Positions 20,396 to 29,591 of a stretch of DNA of 37,582 nt are shown piece by piece; within the stretch, counting starts at the first letter, position 1, and the number at the start of each line of letters is the position of its first letter. The position numbers and the translations under genes are program-made. This DNA is from Rickettsiales bacterium (lineage in GTDB: Bacteria; Pseudomonadota; Alphaproteobacteria; Methylaequorales; Methylaequoraceae): positions 1-37,582 of the forward strand of contig NZFP01000022.1 in the NCBI GenBank assembly GCA_002689325.1. The letters are read 5' to 3'. The notes under the pieces are model-generated. The model saw only the letters and a program-made list of their open reading frames with translations. It was not told the origin of the DNA and did no database searches.

Positions 20396-20890
20396 ATGCT
20401 AGAAAAACTTAAGAAAGCTCTTAATTTAATCGTAATAAATTCCGGAAAATTTAGCTCTTTTCTTATTTTGTTTTTAGTAACTTTAGTATCAATTTCTGTT
20501 ATTCTTAGATATATTTTTTCAATAGGTTTTATTTGGCTTCAAGACTTATATATTTGGGTTCATGCAATTTTTATTCTCCTAGGTTTAGCTTATACTTTAA
20601 ATGCAGACGAACATGTAAGGATAGATTTATTATATAAATCATACAAAGAGAAAATTAAAAAAAAAATCAATTTTTTTGGGGCGTTATTTTTCGGTTTACC
20701 TTTAAGTTATATTTTAATCTTTAATGGATTCGACTACTTTTATAGGTCTTTTTTACTTAATGAAAGCTCAAAAGAAACTGGGGGGTTGCCGTATATTTTT
20801 TTATTGAAATTTTTTATTTTTTTAATTGGTATTCTCCTGTTTATTGAACTTTTAAGACAAATTTTAAATTTTTTAAGGAAAACTAAATGA
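20396..20890 (+). CDS. TRAP transporter small membrane subunit (DctQ-type)
   Basis: ~4 TM, VSISVILRYIFSIGFIWLQDLYIWVHAIFILLGLAYTLNADEHVRIDLLY. Confidence 0.88.
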   Translation: MLEKLKKALNLIVINSGKFSSFLILFLVTLVSISVILRYIFSIGFIWLQDLYIWVHAIFILLGLAYTLNADEHVRIDLLYKSYKEKIKKKINFFGALFFGLPLSYILIFNGFDYFYRSFLLNESSKETGGLPYIFLLKFFIFLIGILLFIELLRQILNFLRKTK

Positions 20891-22263
20891 ATCTAATTTC
20901 TCATGAATTTTTTTCCTTTTTGCTATTTTTTCTTTTAGCAATTTTTTTAATAGCAGGTTATCCGGTAGCTTTAACATTAGCAGGAACAGCAATTTTTGTT
21001 GCTATTTTAGGTTATTTTGTGGATTTATTCCCTTTGGTTCTTCTTAACGTTTTACCTAATAGAGTTTTTGGAATAATTACCAACGAAACTTTGATAGCAG
21101 TTCCATTATTCATCTATATGGGTGTTATGTTAGAAAAATCAGGTATTGCAAATTCTCTTCTTGAAAATATGTCAAGACTTTGGGGAAATATTCGAGGAGG
21201 TCTTGTATATTCCGTTTTATTTGTTGGAGTACTAATGGCCGCATCAACTGGTATTGTAGGTGCAACAGTTGTAACAATGGGAATCCTTAGCCTTCCTCTA
21301 ATGTTAAAATGGAATTATAATAGAAAGGTTTCAGCTGGGGTAATTTGTGCCAGTGGCACTCTTGGTCAAATTATTCCACCATCAATTGTTTTAGTCCTCC
21401 TAGCTGATATCTTTCAAGGAGCTAACGAACAGGCTTCACAGATTTCTGGAAATCTTGCTCCGGATCCTGTTAGTAGCGTAGACTTATTTGCTGGAGCAAT
21501 TTTTCCGGGGTTAATTTTAGTAGTTTTTTATAGTTTTTGGATAATACTTTGTTCTTTATTAAGACCAAATAATTTTCCGATAATAAAGTCCCATAGAAAA
21601 AATATAACTTTTAAAGAAATTTTCAGTGTAATTTTTCCTCCTATAATTCTCATAATATCAGTTCTAGGGTCAATACTCTTTGGAATTGCAACTCCAACTG
21701 AATCTGCATCATTAGGCGCGTTAGGTGCAGTAATAATTTCTTTCGCAAAAAAAAGACTTAATTTTGAAATTTTAAAGCTCTCATGTGTTGAAACTCTAAA
21801 AATTAATGCAATGGTATTTTTCATACTCATTGGTGCATCACTTTTTTCCCTTGTTTTTCGTGGTTTTGGTGGAGATTTAATTGTTGAAAACTTTCTCACT
21901 GATATACCTGGAGCGAAAATAAATTCTTTAATTATAGTTATGATCACAATATTTATTTTAGGCTTTTTTTTGGATTTCTTTCAGATAGTTTTTGTTATAG
22001 TTCCCATTGTTGGCCCATCTCTTATTTCAATGGGTTATGATCCAATATGGTTAGCGTTGATGTTTGCTATTAATTTACAGACAAGTTTTTTAACACCACC
22101 CTTTGGTTTCGCATTATTTTATTTAAGGGGCGTAGCTCCAAAAGAAATTAAAACAGCTGATATCTACTATGGAGTAATTCCATTTATTTTTATACAAATT
22201 ATTTTGTTAGTTATTTTGTATAAATTTCCTGAAATAATTACATGGTTACCAAAAAAACTATAA
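20887..22263 (+). CDS. TRAP transporter large membrane subunit (DctM-type)
   Basis: PLFIYMGVMLEKSGIANSLL; SAGVICASGTLGQIIPPSIVLVLLADI; GIATPTESASLGALGAVI; LTPPFGFALFYLRGVAP. Confidence 0.95.
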   Translation: MNLISHEFFSFLLFFLLAIFLIAGYPVALTLAGTAIFVAILGYFVDLFPLVLLNVLPNRVFGIITNETLIAVPLFIYMGVMLEKSGIANSLLENMSRLWGNIRGGLVYSVLFVGVLMAASTGIVGATVVTMGILSLPLMLKWNYNRKVSAGVICASGTLGQIIPPSIVLVLLADIFQGANEQASQISGNLAPDPVSSVDLFAGAIFPGLILVVFYSFWIILCSLLRPNNFPIIKSHRKNITFKEIFSVIFPPIILIISVLGSILFGIATPTESASLGALGAVIISFAKKRLNFEILKLSCVETLKINAMVFFILIGASLFSLVFRGFGGDLIVENFLTDIPGAKINSLIIVMITIFILGFFLDFFQIVFVIVPIVGPSLISMGYDPIWLALMFAINLQTSFLTPPFGFALFYLRGVAPKEIKTADIYYGVIPFIFIQIILLVILYKFPEIITWLPKKL

Positions 22264-23346
22264 ATCAATTCGCGATTCTAAAAAACTCTTTTCAGAATAA
22301 TTTGACCAAAACATAAATAGTTTTCTGTAATCTATTATACTTTCATGTATTCTCTTACCAAGACTATCTTTATTGGCATAATCATTTACAACATCTACTG
22401 ATCTTTCTCTAAGTGATTTAAGAAGTTCTTTGGGGTATTTTACAAAATTAACATTAAATTCATCATTAAGTCTTTTCATTGCAAAGCTATTTCTAGCAAA
22501 AAATTCTGAGGCAATCGCTGAATTTGATTTCATACAACACGTTTCAACAAGTCTTTTTAGATCGTTATCTAGCTGATTCCAACTTTTTAGATTAATAAAA
22601 GCCTCTAAACAAGTTCCTGGCTCATGCCATCCAGGATAATAATAGTATTTGCAAACTTTATGTAATCCTTTTCCAAGGTCAGCTGCTGGACCAATCCATT
22701 CAGTCCCATCAATTGTTCCTGAGGAAATTGCTGGAACTACGTCAGGTCCAGGCAAAAGAACAACATTAGTCCCAAAACTTTTTAATACTTCACCACCCAA
22801 ACCTGGCATTCTAAACTTCAATCCTTTGAAGTCTGAGGGTGAAATGATTTTTTTGTTAAACCAACCACCCATTTGATTTCCTGTATTTCCTGCAGGAAAA
22901 AACTTTAAATTGAATTGGTTGTAAATTTCATCAGCGAACTTTATGCCATCACCATTGTAAAACCACGAACTCATTTCTTGATAATTCATACCAAATGGTA
23001 TTCCCGATAAAAGAGAAATTGATGGAGACTTACCCGCCCAATAATAAGGTGAGCCAAATCCCATTTGACATGTAGCACTTTGAACAACATCGAATGATTC
23101 AAATGCACTAACTAATTCATTGGCATGAAAAAGCCTAATATTTAGTTCTCCATTTGAAATTCTTGTGATTTCATCACAAATTCTAGAAAATGCTCTACCT
23201 AAAATACCTGCTTTATCAAAGGCAGAAACTGCAACCCACGTATGTTTTTTTTTTGAGGAAACTATATTGGGAAAGAATAAATTACCTACGGCGGCAGTAC
23301 TTGCTAAACCTAAACCTATTGATTTTATAAATTTTCTTTTTTTCAT
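22258..23346 (-). CDS. TRAP transporter substrate-binding protein (DctP/TakP-like)
   Basis: N-terminal signal; SGIPFGMNYQEMSSWFYNGDG...FFPAGNTGNQMGGWFNKKI...LKFRMPGLGGEVLKSFGTNVVLLPGPDVVPAISSGTIDGTEWIGPAADLG...YYYPGWHEPGT. Start set at MKKRKFIKS; the longer ORF in the track runs into the tRNA. Confidence 0.92.
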   Translation of the reverse strand: MKKRKFIKSIGLGLASTAAVGNLFFPNIVSSKKKHTWVAVSAFDKAGILGRAFSRICDEITRISNGELNIRLFHANELVSAFESFDVVQSATCQMGFGSPYYWAGKSPSISLLSGIPFGMNYQEMSSWFYNGDGIKFADEIYNQFNLKFFPAGNTGNQMGGWFNKKIISPSDFKGLKFRMPGLGGEVLKSFGTNVVLLPGPDVVPAISSGTIDGTEWIGPAADLGKGLHKVCKYYYYPGWHEPGTCLEAFINLKSWNQLDNDLKRLVETCCMKSNSAIASEFFARNSFAMKRLNDEFNVNFVKYPKELLKSLRERSVDVVNDYANKDSLGKRIHESIIDYRKLFMFWSNYSEKSFLESRIDL

Positions 23347-23356
23347 TTTTTCAAAA

Positions 23357-23432
23357 TGGTGGGCGGAACAGGGATCGAACCTGCGACCTATTGCGTGTCG
23401 AGCAATTGCTCTCCCAGCTGAGCTATCCGCCC
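23357..23432 (-). tRNA. tRNA-Val (anticodon GAC), CCA encoded
   Basis: Reverse complement GGGCGGATAGCTCAGCTGGGAGAGCAATTGCTCGACACGCAATAGGTCGCAGGTTCGATCCCTGTTCCGCCCACCA folds into a cloverleaf; anticodon arm ATTGC-TCGACAC-GCAAT. Confidence 0.93.
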
Positions 23433-23478
23433 TATTAGACAAACTATACAATTAAAATATAAACCCAACAATAAAAAA

Positions 23479-23494
23479 TGGCATATATATTGCT
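23479..23494 (+). promoter_or_regulatory. sigma-54 -24/-12 promoter (TGGCATATATATTGCT) upstream of the flagellar rod gene
   Basis: TGGCA-N6-TTGC, GG to GC spacing of 12 nt. Predicted +1 ~23505, next to the ATG at 23506. Confidence 0.75.
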
Positions 23495-23505
23495 CTAATC
23501 TTTTT

Positions 23506-24300
23506 ATGTTTCAAATTATCAGAACAGGAATAGATGCCTCCAATAGAGATCTTGCAATTATTTCTAATAATATAGCAAATGCTGGAACTAATGGTTTTAA
23601 GAGAAGTGAAGCACAGTTTGAGGATATTTATAGATCTCAACATAATGACTCTACGGAAAAGGCTAGAGGAATTGGAGTTAAAACAATAAAACCTAGACAG
23701 AATTTTTCGCAAGGATCATTACAGCAAACTAATGGTAGTCTTGATTTAGCAATAATGGGTGAAGGGTTTTTTGTTTTAGGAAATCCAATTGGAAGAGATA
23801 TTGGAAATCAAGGACTTAGTTTTACTAGAGATGGTTCATTTCAGTTAGATAGACTTGGTAACCTAGTTACAACTGATGGTCTTCCATTATTAGGTGATGG
23901 CCAGACTTTAATAAATATTCCTTTTAAATCAACAACAGATGAAGGTGAGGCAATCTTAACAGAAATTTCTGTAAATAATGAGGGAAAAATAGAGGCAACT
24001 TATGGTTTGGATCAAAAGAACATAGTTGGACAGGTTATTCTCGCTGATTTTGTTAATGAATTTGGTCTTCAAAATATTGGTAATGCAAGGTTTCAACAAA
24101 CTGGAGATAGTGGAGAACCCACATTTGCTGCACCTAAAGAAGAGACACTGGGAAAAATTCAAGCAGGATTTTTAGAAAGATCTAATACAGATATTACAGA
24201 TGAAATTACTCTGATGCTAAGAACACAACGAGCATTTAACGGATGCTCAAAAATACTTCAATCCGAAATTGACATTACGAAAAAACTGTCATCTAGATAA
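23506..24300 (+). CDS. flgF: flagellar basal-body rod protein, FlgF/FlgG family
   Basis: MFQIIRTGIDASNRDLAIISNNIANAGTNGFKRSEAQFEDIY; LDLAIMGEGFFVL; LSFTRDGSFQLDRLGNLVTTDG; C-terminal LERSNTDITDEITLMLRTQRAFNGCSKILQ. FlgF versus FlgG not resolved. Confidence 0.85.
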   Translation: MFQIIRTGIDASNRDLAIISNNIANAGTNGFKRSEAQFEDIYRSQHNDSTEKARGIGVKTIKPRQNFSQGSLQQTNGSLDLAIMGEGFFVLGNPIGRDIGNQGLSFTRDGSFQLDRLGNLVTTDGLPLLGDGQTLINIPFKSTTDEGEAILTEISVNNEGKIEATYGLDQKNIVGQVILADFVNEFGLQNIGNARFQQTGDSGEPTFAAPKEETLGKIQAGFLERSNTDITDEITLMLRTQRAFNGCSKILQSEIDITKKLSSR

Positions 24301-24709
24301 TTGGAATATTCCAAGAAATTGAATTAATATTTAGCTCAAACTTATCTTTGACATACAAATAACCGTCTTTATTGACCATCAAATTATCAGAAATATCTAA
24401 TTCTAGTCTAATTTTTTTTTTGTTATTTTTATTCATACCTAAAAAATTAATTAATTTTTCAATTTTTTCTATTTTATAAAAAATATTTACTACCATCAAA
24501 GGCTGATCAGTATGAATATATAAAGTATCAGGAATCTTTTTTACAATTCTTTGAATAGTAATGTTACATCTACCTCTTGAAATATTTTCAAAATTGCAAT
24601 TTAAGTTTAAGGAAACAGAACTTTTATAACTAATGTCAATGCTGTTAACTAGTAATATAATTTTGTCTATTTTTTTCCATTTATTTAATTCTTTATCAAC
24701 TAATTTCAT
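24293..24709 (-). CDS. uncharacterised protein downstream of fliA
   Basis: 138 aa, overlaps the fliA 3' end by 14 bp, same strand; no family recognised. Confidence 0.6.
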   Translation of the reverse strand: MKLVDKELNKWKKIDKIILLVNSIDISYKSSVSLNLNCNFENISRGRCNITIQRIVKKIPDTLYIHTDQPLMVVNIFYKIEKIEKLINFLGMNKNNKKKIRLELDISDNLMVNKDGYLYVKDKFELNINSISWNIPII

Positions 24710-25394
24710 TTCTAAGCTTTTCGATAATAGATTTTTTGATTTGTGAGATTCTGCCAGTGCTTATTTCAAGTATGTCTGATATTTCGTAAACATTAAGTTC
24801 TTCAACATAATATAATTGGGCTACCATTGCCTCTCTTTGATTGAGCACCTTCAAAGAATTGCGAATTTGAGTTTTTAATTCTTTATCCTGCAATTCTGCT
24901 TCAGGGTTTTTTAATTGACTAGCATATAGAACTGAGTATTCATCATAAGCTTGATCAAGGCTTTGAACATTATTTGCCTCAAAAGCTTTCTCCCAATAAT
25001 TAAATTCATCATATGTTATACCGAGACTTTTAATTAAATCATCCTTTGATGGCTCTTTTCCTTGTAGTTTTTGTAATTCAAGTCTTTTTTTTTCAAACTC
25101 TTGTTTTTTTTTTATTGTAGTACGACAAAGATTTGAATTCTTTCTTAAAAAATCTATTATCGAGCCTCTTATTCTTAATTGCGCATACTGCTGAAAAGTA
25201 ACTCCATCTTTAGGTGAATATTTTTGTGCAGCAAAAACTAAACCTTCCATTCCTTGCTGAATTAAATCCTCAATTTCAACTACCTTTTGTACTCTTCCAA
25301 AAATCTGCCAAGCAATTTTCTTAACAAGTTCTAAATTATTTTCTATCAGCTCGTTAATTGAAAGTGTTGATTTTTCAGAGTAATAATTAACCAT
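24696..25394 (-). CDS. fliA: flagellar sigma factor 28
   Basis: LVKKIAWQIFGRVQKVVEIEDLIQQGMEGLVFAAQKYSPKDGVTFQQYAQLRIRGSIIDFLRKN...LNQREAMVAQLYYVEELNVYEISDILEISTGRISQIKKSIIEKLR. Confidence 0.93.
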   Translation of the reverse strand: MVNYYSEKSTLSINELIENNLELVKKIAWQIFGRVQKVVEIEDLIQQGMEGLVFAAQKYSPKDGVTFQQYAQLRIRGSIIDFLRKNSNLCRTTIKKKQEFEKKRLELQKLQGKEPSKDDLIKSLGITYDEFNYWEKAFEANNVQSLDQAYDEYSVLYASQLKNPEAELQDKELKTQIRNSLKVLNQREAMVAQLYYVEELNVYEISDILEISTGRISQIKKSIIEKLRNEIS

Positions 25395-25401
25395 CTAAAT
25401 A

Positions 25402-26199
25402 TCAGGCTCTTTTTTTGACTTTTGACAAAAAAGTTAAACCGCCCCAGTCATTTTTTGGTGTTTCATAAATTTTTTTTGCGATATTTAAAAAACCCAGAGA
25501 TACTTCAGATTTTGGGTTTTCTGAAACAATCGGTACCCTATTAATTATGGATTTTCTTATTAAAGATGAATTTTTTACACACCCTGAATAATGAAGGTTT
25601 ACATCAAGAAATCTTGTAGTAATTTCCTGAAATTTAGAAAAAAGATCCTTGCCTTCTTTTTCATTTTCCACTTGATTAACAACAACACAGTAATTTTTAA
25701 ATGACGATTTTAAAAATATTGCTTTTAATAATGAATAAGAATCTACAAAACTTGTGGGCTCCCCCACTATTACAATTACAATTCTGTCACAGGCTGTTGC
25801 AAAAACGAGTGCATTATCTTCGGCACCCGCAGGTATATCAACTACTAGTTTAACATTTTCAATATTCTTCAAATGATCATCAATGGCATTTAAAATTGAG
25901 TATCTTTTTTTATTTTCTACATTAAGAAGATTACTAGATGCTGTACCACCTGAGATCAATTTAATACCACTTTTACATGGAATTATTACGTCAGAAATAT
26001 TTTTTTCTCCTGAAATTACATCAGAGACTGTCAGACCTGGGTTGACTCCCAGGAGAACATGAGAATTTGCCATTCCAAGATCTGTGTCTAATAAAAAAAT
26101 TTCTGAAGTTATTTTCTTTAGAGCAATTGAGAGATTAACTGCTAAAGTTGTTTTACCTACTCCACCTTTACCACTTGTTATAGCAATCGAATCAGACAT
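25402..26199 (-). CDS. flhG: FlhG (FleN/MinD-family ATPase)
   Basis: IAITSGKGGVGKTTLAVNLSIAL...LLDTDLGMANSHVLLGVNPGLTVSDVI...LVVDIPAGAEDNALVF; located between flhF and fliA. Confidence 0.9.
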   Translation of the reverse strand: MSDSIAITSGKGGVGKTTLAVNLSIALKKITSEIFLLDTDLGMANSHVLLGVNPGLTVSDVISGEKNISDVIIPCKSGIKLISGGTASSNLLNVENKKRYSILNAIDDHLKNIENVKLVVDIPAGAEDNALVFATACDRIVIVIVGEPTSFVDSYSLLKAIFLKSSFKNYCVVVNQVENEKEGKDLFSKFQEITTRFLDVNLHYSGCVKNSSLIRKSIINRVPIVSENPKSEVSLGFLNIAKKIYETPKNDWGGLTFLSKVKKRA

Positions 26200-27334
26200 C
26201 TGAAAAATTCTCTTTCATATATTTGGTAAGGGAATCCTCATTAGCTTGAATAAGCGAATCAATTATAACTTTTGTCCCAGTAACAATTCCTATTCTAGCA
26301 TTATTAAGCGCAAGAGCAGAAAACTCCTCAGCCCCAACCCAGCATTCGTCTAATTTAGTAATTGCCACCATTGGTCTAATTTCTTCAGCCTTTTTACATA
26401 TACCTTTTATCATTTCAGAATTTGATCCACTTTGTACTGTTAATATAGAACAAAATTCAAATGACGGAAATGAATTTTTAATCTCATTCATTTTTTGGAT
26501 ACTAAAATTTATATCCCCTGAAAAATCAAACACATTAATTTCTTCATTATTTTTGTAATTATCATTAAAATTAAAACTTTTGTAATCCTGGATACTAAAA
26601 CCCAAAACTCTACTGTATGATCTCAAAACATCTGAATGTCCAGTGCTCGACGATGAAACATCAATAAAATTTATTTTTTTTGTCAATTTTGCATCTGATA
26701 AATAAGAAGCGATCTTAGCTGATAAAGTTGATTTACCAGAACCTGAATTACCAAAAACAAAAATATTTTTTGACTTTAATAATCTTGAAAAATCATTAGA
26801 AGCAAGTTTCTTTGAAAGTTCTCTAAAAAATGAAACTCTTCCTTCTTCTGTTTTTTTTCCTATGAATGAATAATTAAGTTTATTAATTATCTCCGGAGAA
26901 AATTTCTCTTGTCTAAGTTTGATAGGTGTGAAATACGATAATTCATGAGAAATACCAGACTGATCTGTTATTATCATATTACTAATTTCTTTTCTCATTG
27001 AATCAATATTTTCATTAATTTTTTCAAAATATTTTTTTGAATAATCATCTGAAACTTTGTTATAGGTTTTTTTATTTAGGTATGAAATGTTATTATCAAC
27101 ATTCTTTTCAGAACTCTTTCCTTCCAAATGTTTTAAAAAGGTTTTAGAAAAAGTATTCTTTTCATCTTTCAACTTTTTATGATCTTTGATGATATTTTCA
27201 TTGTCAGAAGCTTCAATTTCAACAAATCCATTATTTTTCTTTGTCGATAATATTATTGCTTTTTCACCAAATTCATCATTTACTAAATTTATAGCGGACT
27301 TAACGTCCTTTGCCTTAAATGTTTGCGTTTTCAT
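26192..27334 (-). CDS. flhF: FlhF SRP-type GTPase, divergent
   Basis: N-terminal MKTQTFKAKDVKSAINLVNDEFGEKAIILSTKKNNG; P-loop FVFGNSGSGKSTLSAKIASYL; TKLDE. Located between flhA and flhG. Track start is 27382; MKTQTF is preferred. Confidence 0.88.
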   Translation of the reverse strand: MKTQTFKAKDVKSAINLVNDEFGEKAIILSTKKNNGFVEIEASDNENIIKDHKKLKDEKNTFSKTFLKHLEGKSSEKNVDNNISYLNKKTYNKVSDDYSKKYFEKINENIDSMRKEISNMIITDQSGISHELSYFTPIKLRQEKFSPEIINKLNYSFIGKKTEEGRVSFFRELSKKLASNDFSRLLKSKNIFVFGNSGSGKSTLSAKIASYLSDAKLTKKINFIDVSSSSTGHSDVLRSYSRVLGFSIQDYKSFNFNDNYKNNEEINVFDFSGDINFSIQKMNEIKNSFPSFEFCSILTVQSGSNSEMIKGICKKAEEIRPMVAITKLDECWVGAEEFSALALNNARIGIVTGTKVIIDSLIQANEDSLTKYMKENFSDV

Positions 27335-29450
27335 TATTTTTCTCCTTTTCTGAAGTTGATAATTTTTCTCCAACTGTAGCAATTACTTTCACTCTTTTAT
27401 TTTCAGGTAGTTCCGTGAAAGATAAAACTACAACGTCTTCTACGTGCTGACGCAATAGAATAGATAGATCTTTTCTTATTATAGGTGAGGTAACTATAAC
27501 TAAGGCGTTACTATCAGAAGAAAATTTCTCACCTATTTCTATAATTGATTGTATCATTTCCTTAGCTAAACTTGGGTCAATTAATAATCCCTCAGAACTA
27601 CTTTTTTTTGCCATTGTAATAAGCATTTGTTCAAAATCAGGATTAAAAGTAACTATGTTCAGAGGATCTTTTACATTTGAAATTTTTTGAATTAATAAAG
27701 ATGAAATAACCGGCCTAACAGCTTCTGATAGTTCATCTGGTGATAATTTTTTTTCTGAGAGGTTTGACAAAGCTTCTAAAATTTTTTTCAGGTCACTTAT
27801 TGGAACTCTCTCAACTAAAAGATTTCTTAAAATCAATGTTAGGTGATGCAGAGGAACTAATTTTGGAACAACTGATTGAACTAGTTGAGGATTAACTTTT
27901 GATAAATTATCTAATAATGATTGAACATCATCCTGACTCAACAATTCACCTGCGTACTGTAATAAAACTTGATTTAGATGTGTACCAATTACTGCCTCAG
28001 GTTCAACAATCATGTAATGATGGGATTCAGCTTTAGCAATCATGTGCTTTTCAATCCAAATTGCATCGAGTCCAAAGGATGGGTCCTTCACTTTGATTCC
28101 TTGAATTTTTTGTTGAGTTTCATCACCTGGCATTGCTAACTTCCTATCAGCATATATTTTATCTTCAGCTACTATTGTATGACCAATTTTTATTTGATAG
28201 GCATTGGCCTCTAATGACAAATCGTCTCTCACCCTAACGTTAGGAATAATGAAACCTAGATCTTTTGAAACTTGTCTTCTTATGCCAGTAATTTTGGAAA
28301 TTAATGGTCCTGCAGATTTTTTATCATTCGAGTCTACCATTGAAATAAGTCCATAACCAAGATCAAGAGAAATTGAAGAGTTATCTGAAACTTCATCCAT
28401 ATCAATTTTTCCTGGATTTTCTTCTTCAATGTCCTCTTTATTAGTTTTTGAATCAGAATCATTAGATTGTTTTGATGTATACCACGCTATAATTCCAGAA
28501 AAAAGCGCCCCAATGAGGAATAATGTATTTGGCATACCTGGGACCAATCCAAATAATAAAAGAACCGCTGAAACTGGAACCCATGCTTTTGATAAACCCA
28601 TTTGATTTGAAATTTGTCCTGCTAAATCATCATTATCTGAAGAAATTCTAGTAACAATTGTTGCAGTAGCCATCGCCAAGAGTAAAGAAGGAATTTGCGC
28701 AACAAGTCCATCACCTACAGTTAATAAGATGTAAGTTTCAGCCGATTCGGATAAACTTAAATCATGTTGCGTAGTACCAATAATGAGCCCACCTATAATA
28801 TTAATAATTAAAATTAAAATACCAGCTATCGCATCTCCTTTTACAAACTTTGCTGCACCATCCATAGCACCATAAAACTCGCCCTCTTTGGCAATTTCTT
28901 TTCTTCTCTCTTTTGCTTCTTCACTTGTTAATATTCCTGCATTTAGATCAGCATCAATTGCCATTTGCTTCCCGGGCATTGCATCTAAAGTAAACCTTGC
29001 TGCAACTTCAGAAACTCTTCCTGCACCCTTTGTAATAACAATTAAATTAATTATTACTAATATTGCAAAAACAAAAAGACCAACTGCATAACTACCTGCC
29101 ATTACAAATTCACCAAATGCTTCAATTATTCTTCCTGCTGAATCAGTTCCTGAGTGACCATTTTTTAAAATAACTCTAGTTGATGCCACGTTAAGCCCTA
29201 GTCTTAAAACAGTAGCAAATAACAATACTGTTGGAAAACTTGAAAAATCTAGTGGCCTAAAAGCTTGTAATGCCACCATTAAAACAAGTAAAGAAATAAG
29301 TAAATTTGATGTTAATAAAATATCTAGCAACCATGGACTTAAAGGTATAACCATCATGGCAATTAAAATTATAATTCCAATAGGTATGCTAAAAGTCTTA
29401 ATAAAACTTAAAAAATTCTCTTTTTCAAACTGTCGTAAAACTAAATCCAT
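27315..29450 (-). CDS. flhA: flagellar export apparatus protein FlhA
   Basis: Multi-TM; AARFTLDAMPGKQMAIDADLNAGILTSEEAKERRKEIAKEGEFYGAMDGAAKFVKGDAIAGILI. Confidence 0.97.
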   Translation of the reverse strand: MDLVLRQFEKENFLSFIKTFSIPIGIIILIAMMVIPLSPWLLDILLTSNLLISLLVLMVALQAFRPLDFSSFPTVLLFATVLRLGLNVASTRVILKNGHSGTDSAGRIIEAFGEFVMAGSYAVGLFVFAILVIINLIVITKGAGRVSEVAARFTLDAMPGKQMAIDADLNAGILTSEEAKERRKEIAKEGEFYGAMDGAAKFVKGDAIAGILILIINIIGGLIIGTTQHDLSLSESAETYILLTVGDGLVAQIPSLLLAMATATIVTRISSDNDDLAGQISNQMGLSKAWVPVSAVLLLFGLVPGMPNTLFLIGALFSGIIAWYTSKQSNDSDSKTNKEDIEEENPGKIDMDEVSDNSSISLDLGYGLISMVDSNDKKSAGPLISKITGIRRQVSKDLGFIIPNVRVRDDLSLEANAYQIKIGHTIVAEDKIYADRKLAMPGDETQQKIQGIKVKDPSFGLDAIWIEKHMIAKAESHHYMIVEPEAVIGTHLNQVLLQYAGELLSQDDVQSLLDNLSKVNPQLVQSVVPKLVPLHHLTLILRNLLVERVPISDLKKILEALSNLSEKKLSPDELSEAVRPVISSLLIQKISNVKDPLNIVTFNPDFEQMLITMAKKSSSEGLLIDPSLAKEMIQSIIEIGEKFSSDSNALVIVTSPIIRKDLSILLRQHVEDVVVLSFTELPENKRVKVIATVGEKLSTSEKEKNNENANI

Positions 29451-29540
29451 AATTTTTATACCTTAAAGTCAAAAAATTGACCATTCAAAAGCCTCGGTTT
29501 CTCTAAATTTATTAATTTTTTTTGCATATATATAAAGAGA

Positions 29541-29556
29541 TGCAAGGGCTATGCCA
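29541..29556 (-). promoter_or_regulatory. sigma-54 promoter (minus strand TGGCATAGCCCTTGCA) for flhA
   Basis: Reverse complement of tgcaagggctatgcca; GG to GC spacing of 12 nt. Predicted +1 ~29530, 80 nt before the flhA ATG. Confidence 0.8.
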
Positions 29557-29591
29557 CAAAGATCAAAAACAAAACAGGAATTTAAATAGGA

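Noticed and set aside
21528-21947. 139-aa minus-strand ORF inside dctM
   Set aside because: Antisense to the conserved DctM coding region.
23347-23451. N-terminal extension of dctP (MYSLSNRADSSAGRAIARHAIGRRFDPCSAHHFEK)
   Set aside because: It is a translation of the tRNA-Val gene; the true start is at 23346.
23165-23712. ORFs 23165..23455 (+) and 23452..23712 (-)
   Set aside because: They overlap the tRNA-Val, dctP start and rod gene; spurious readthrough frames.
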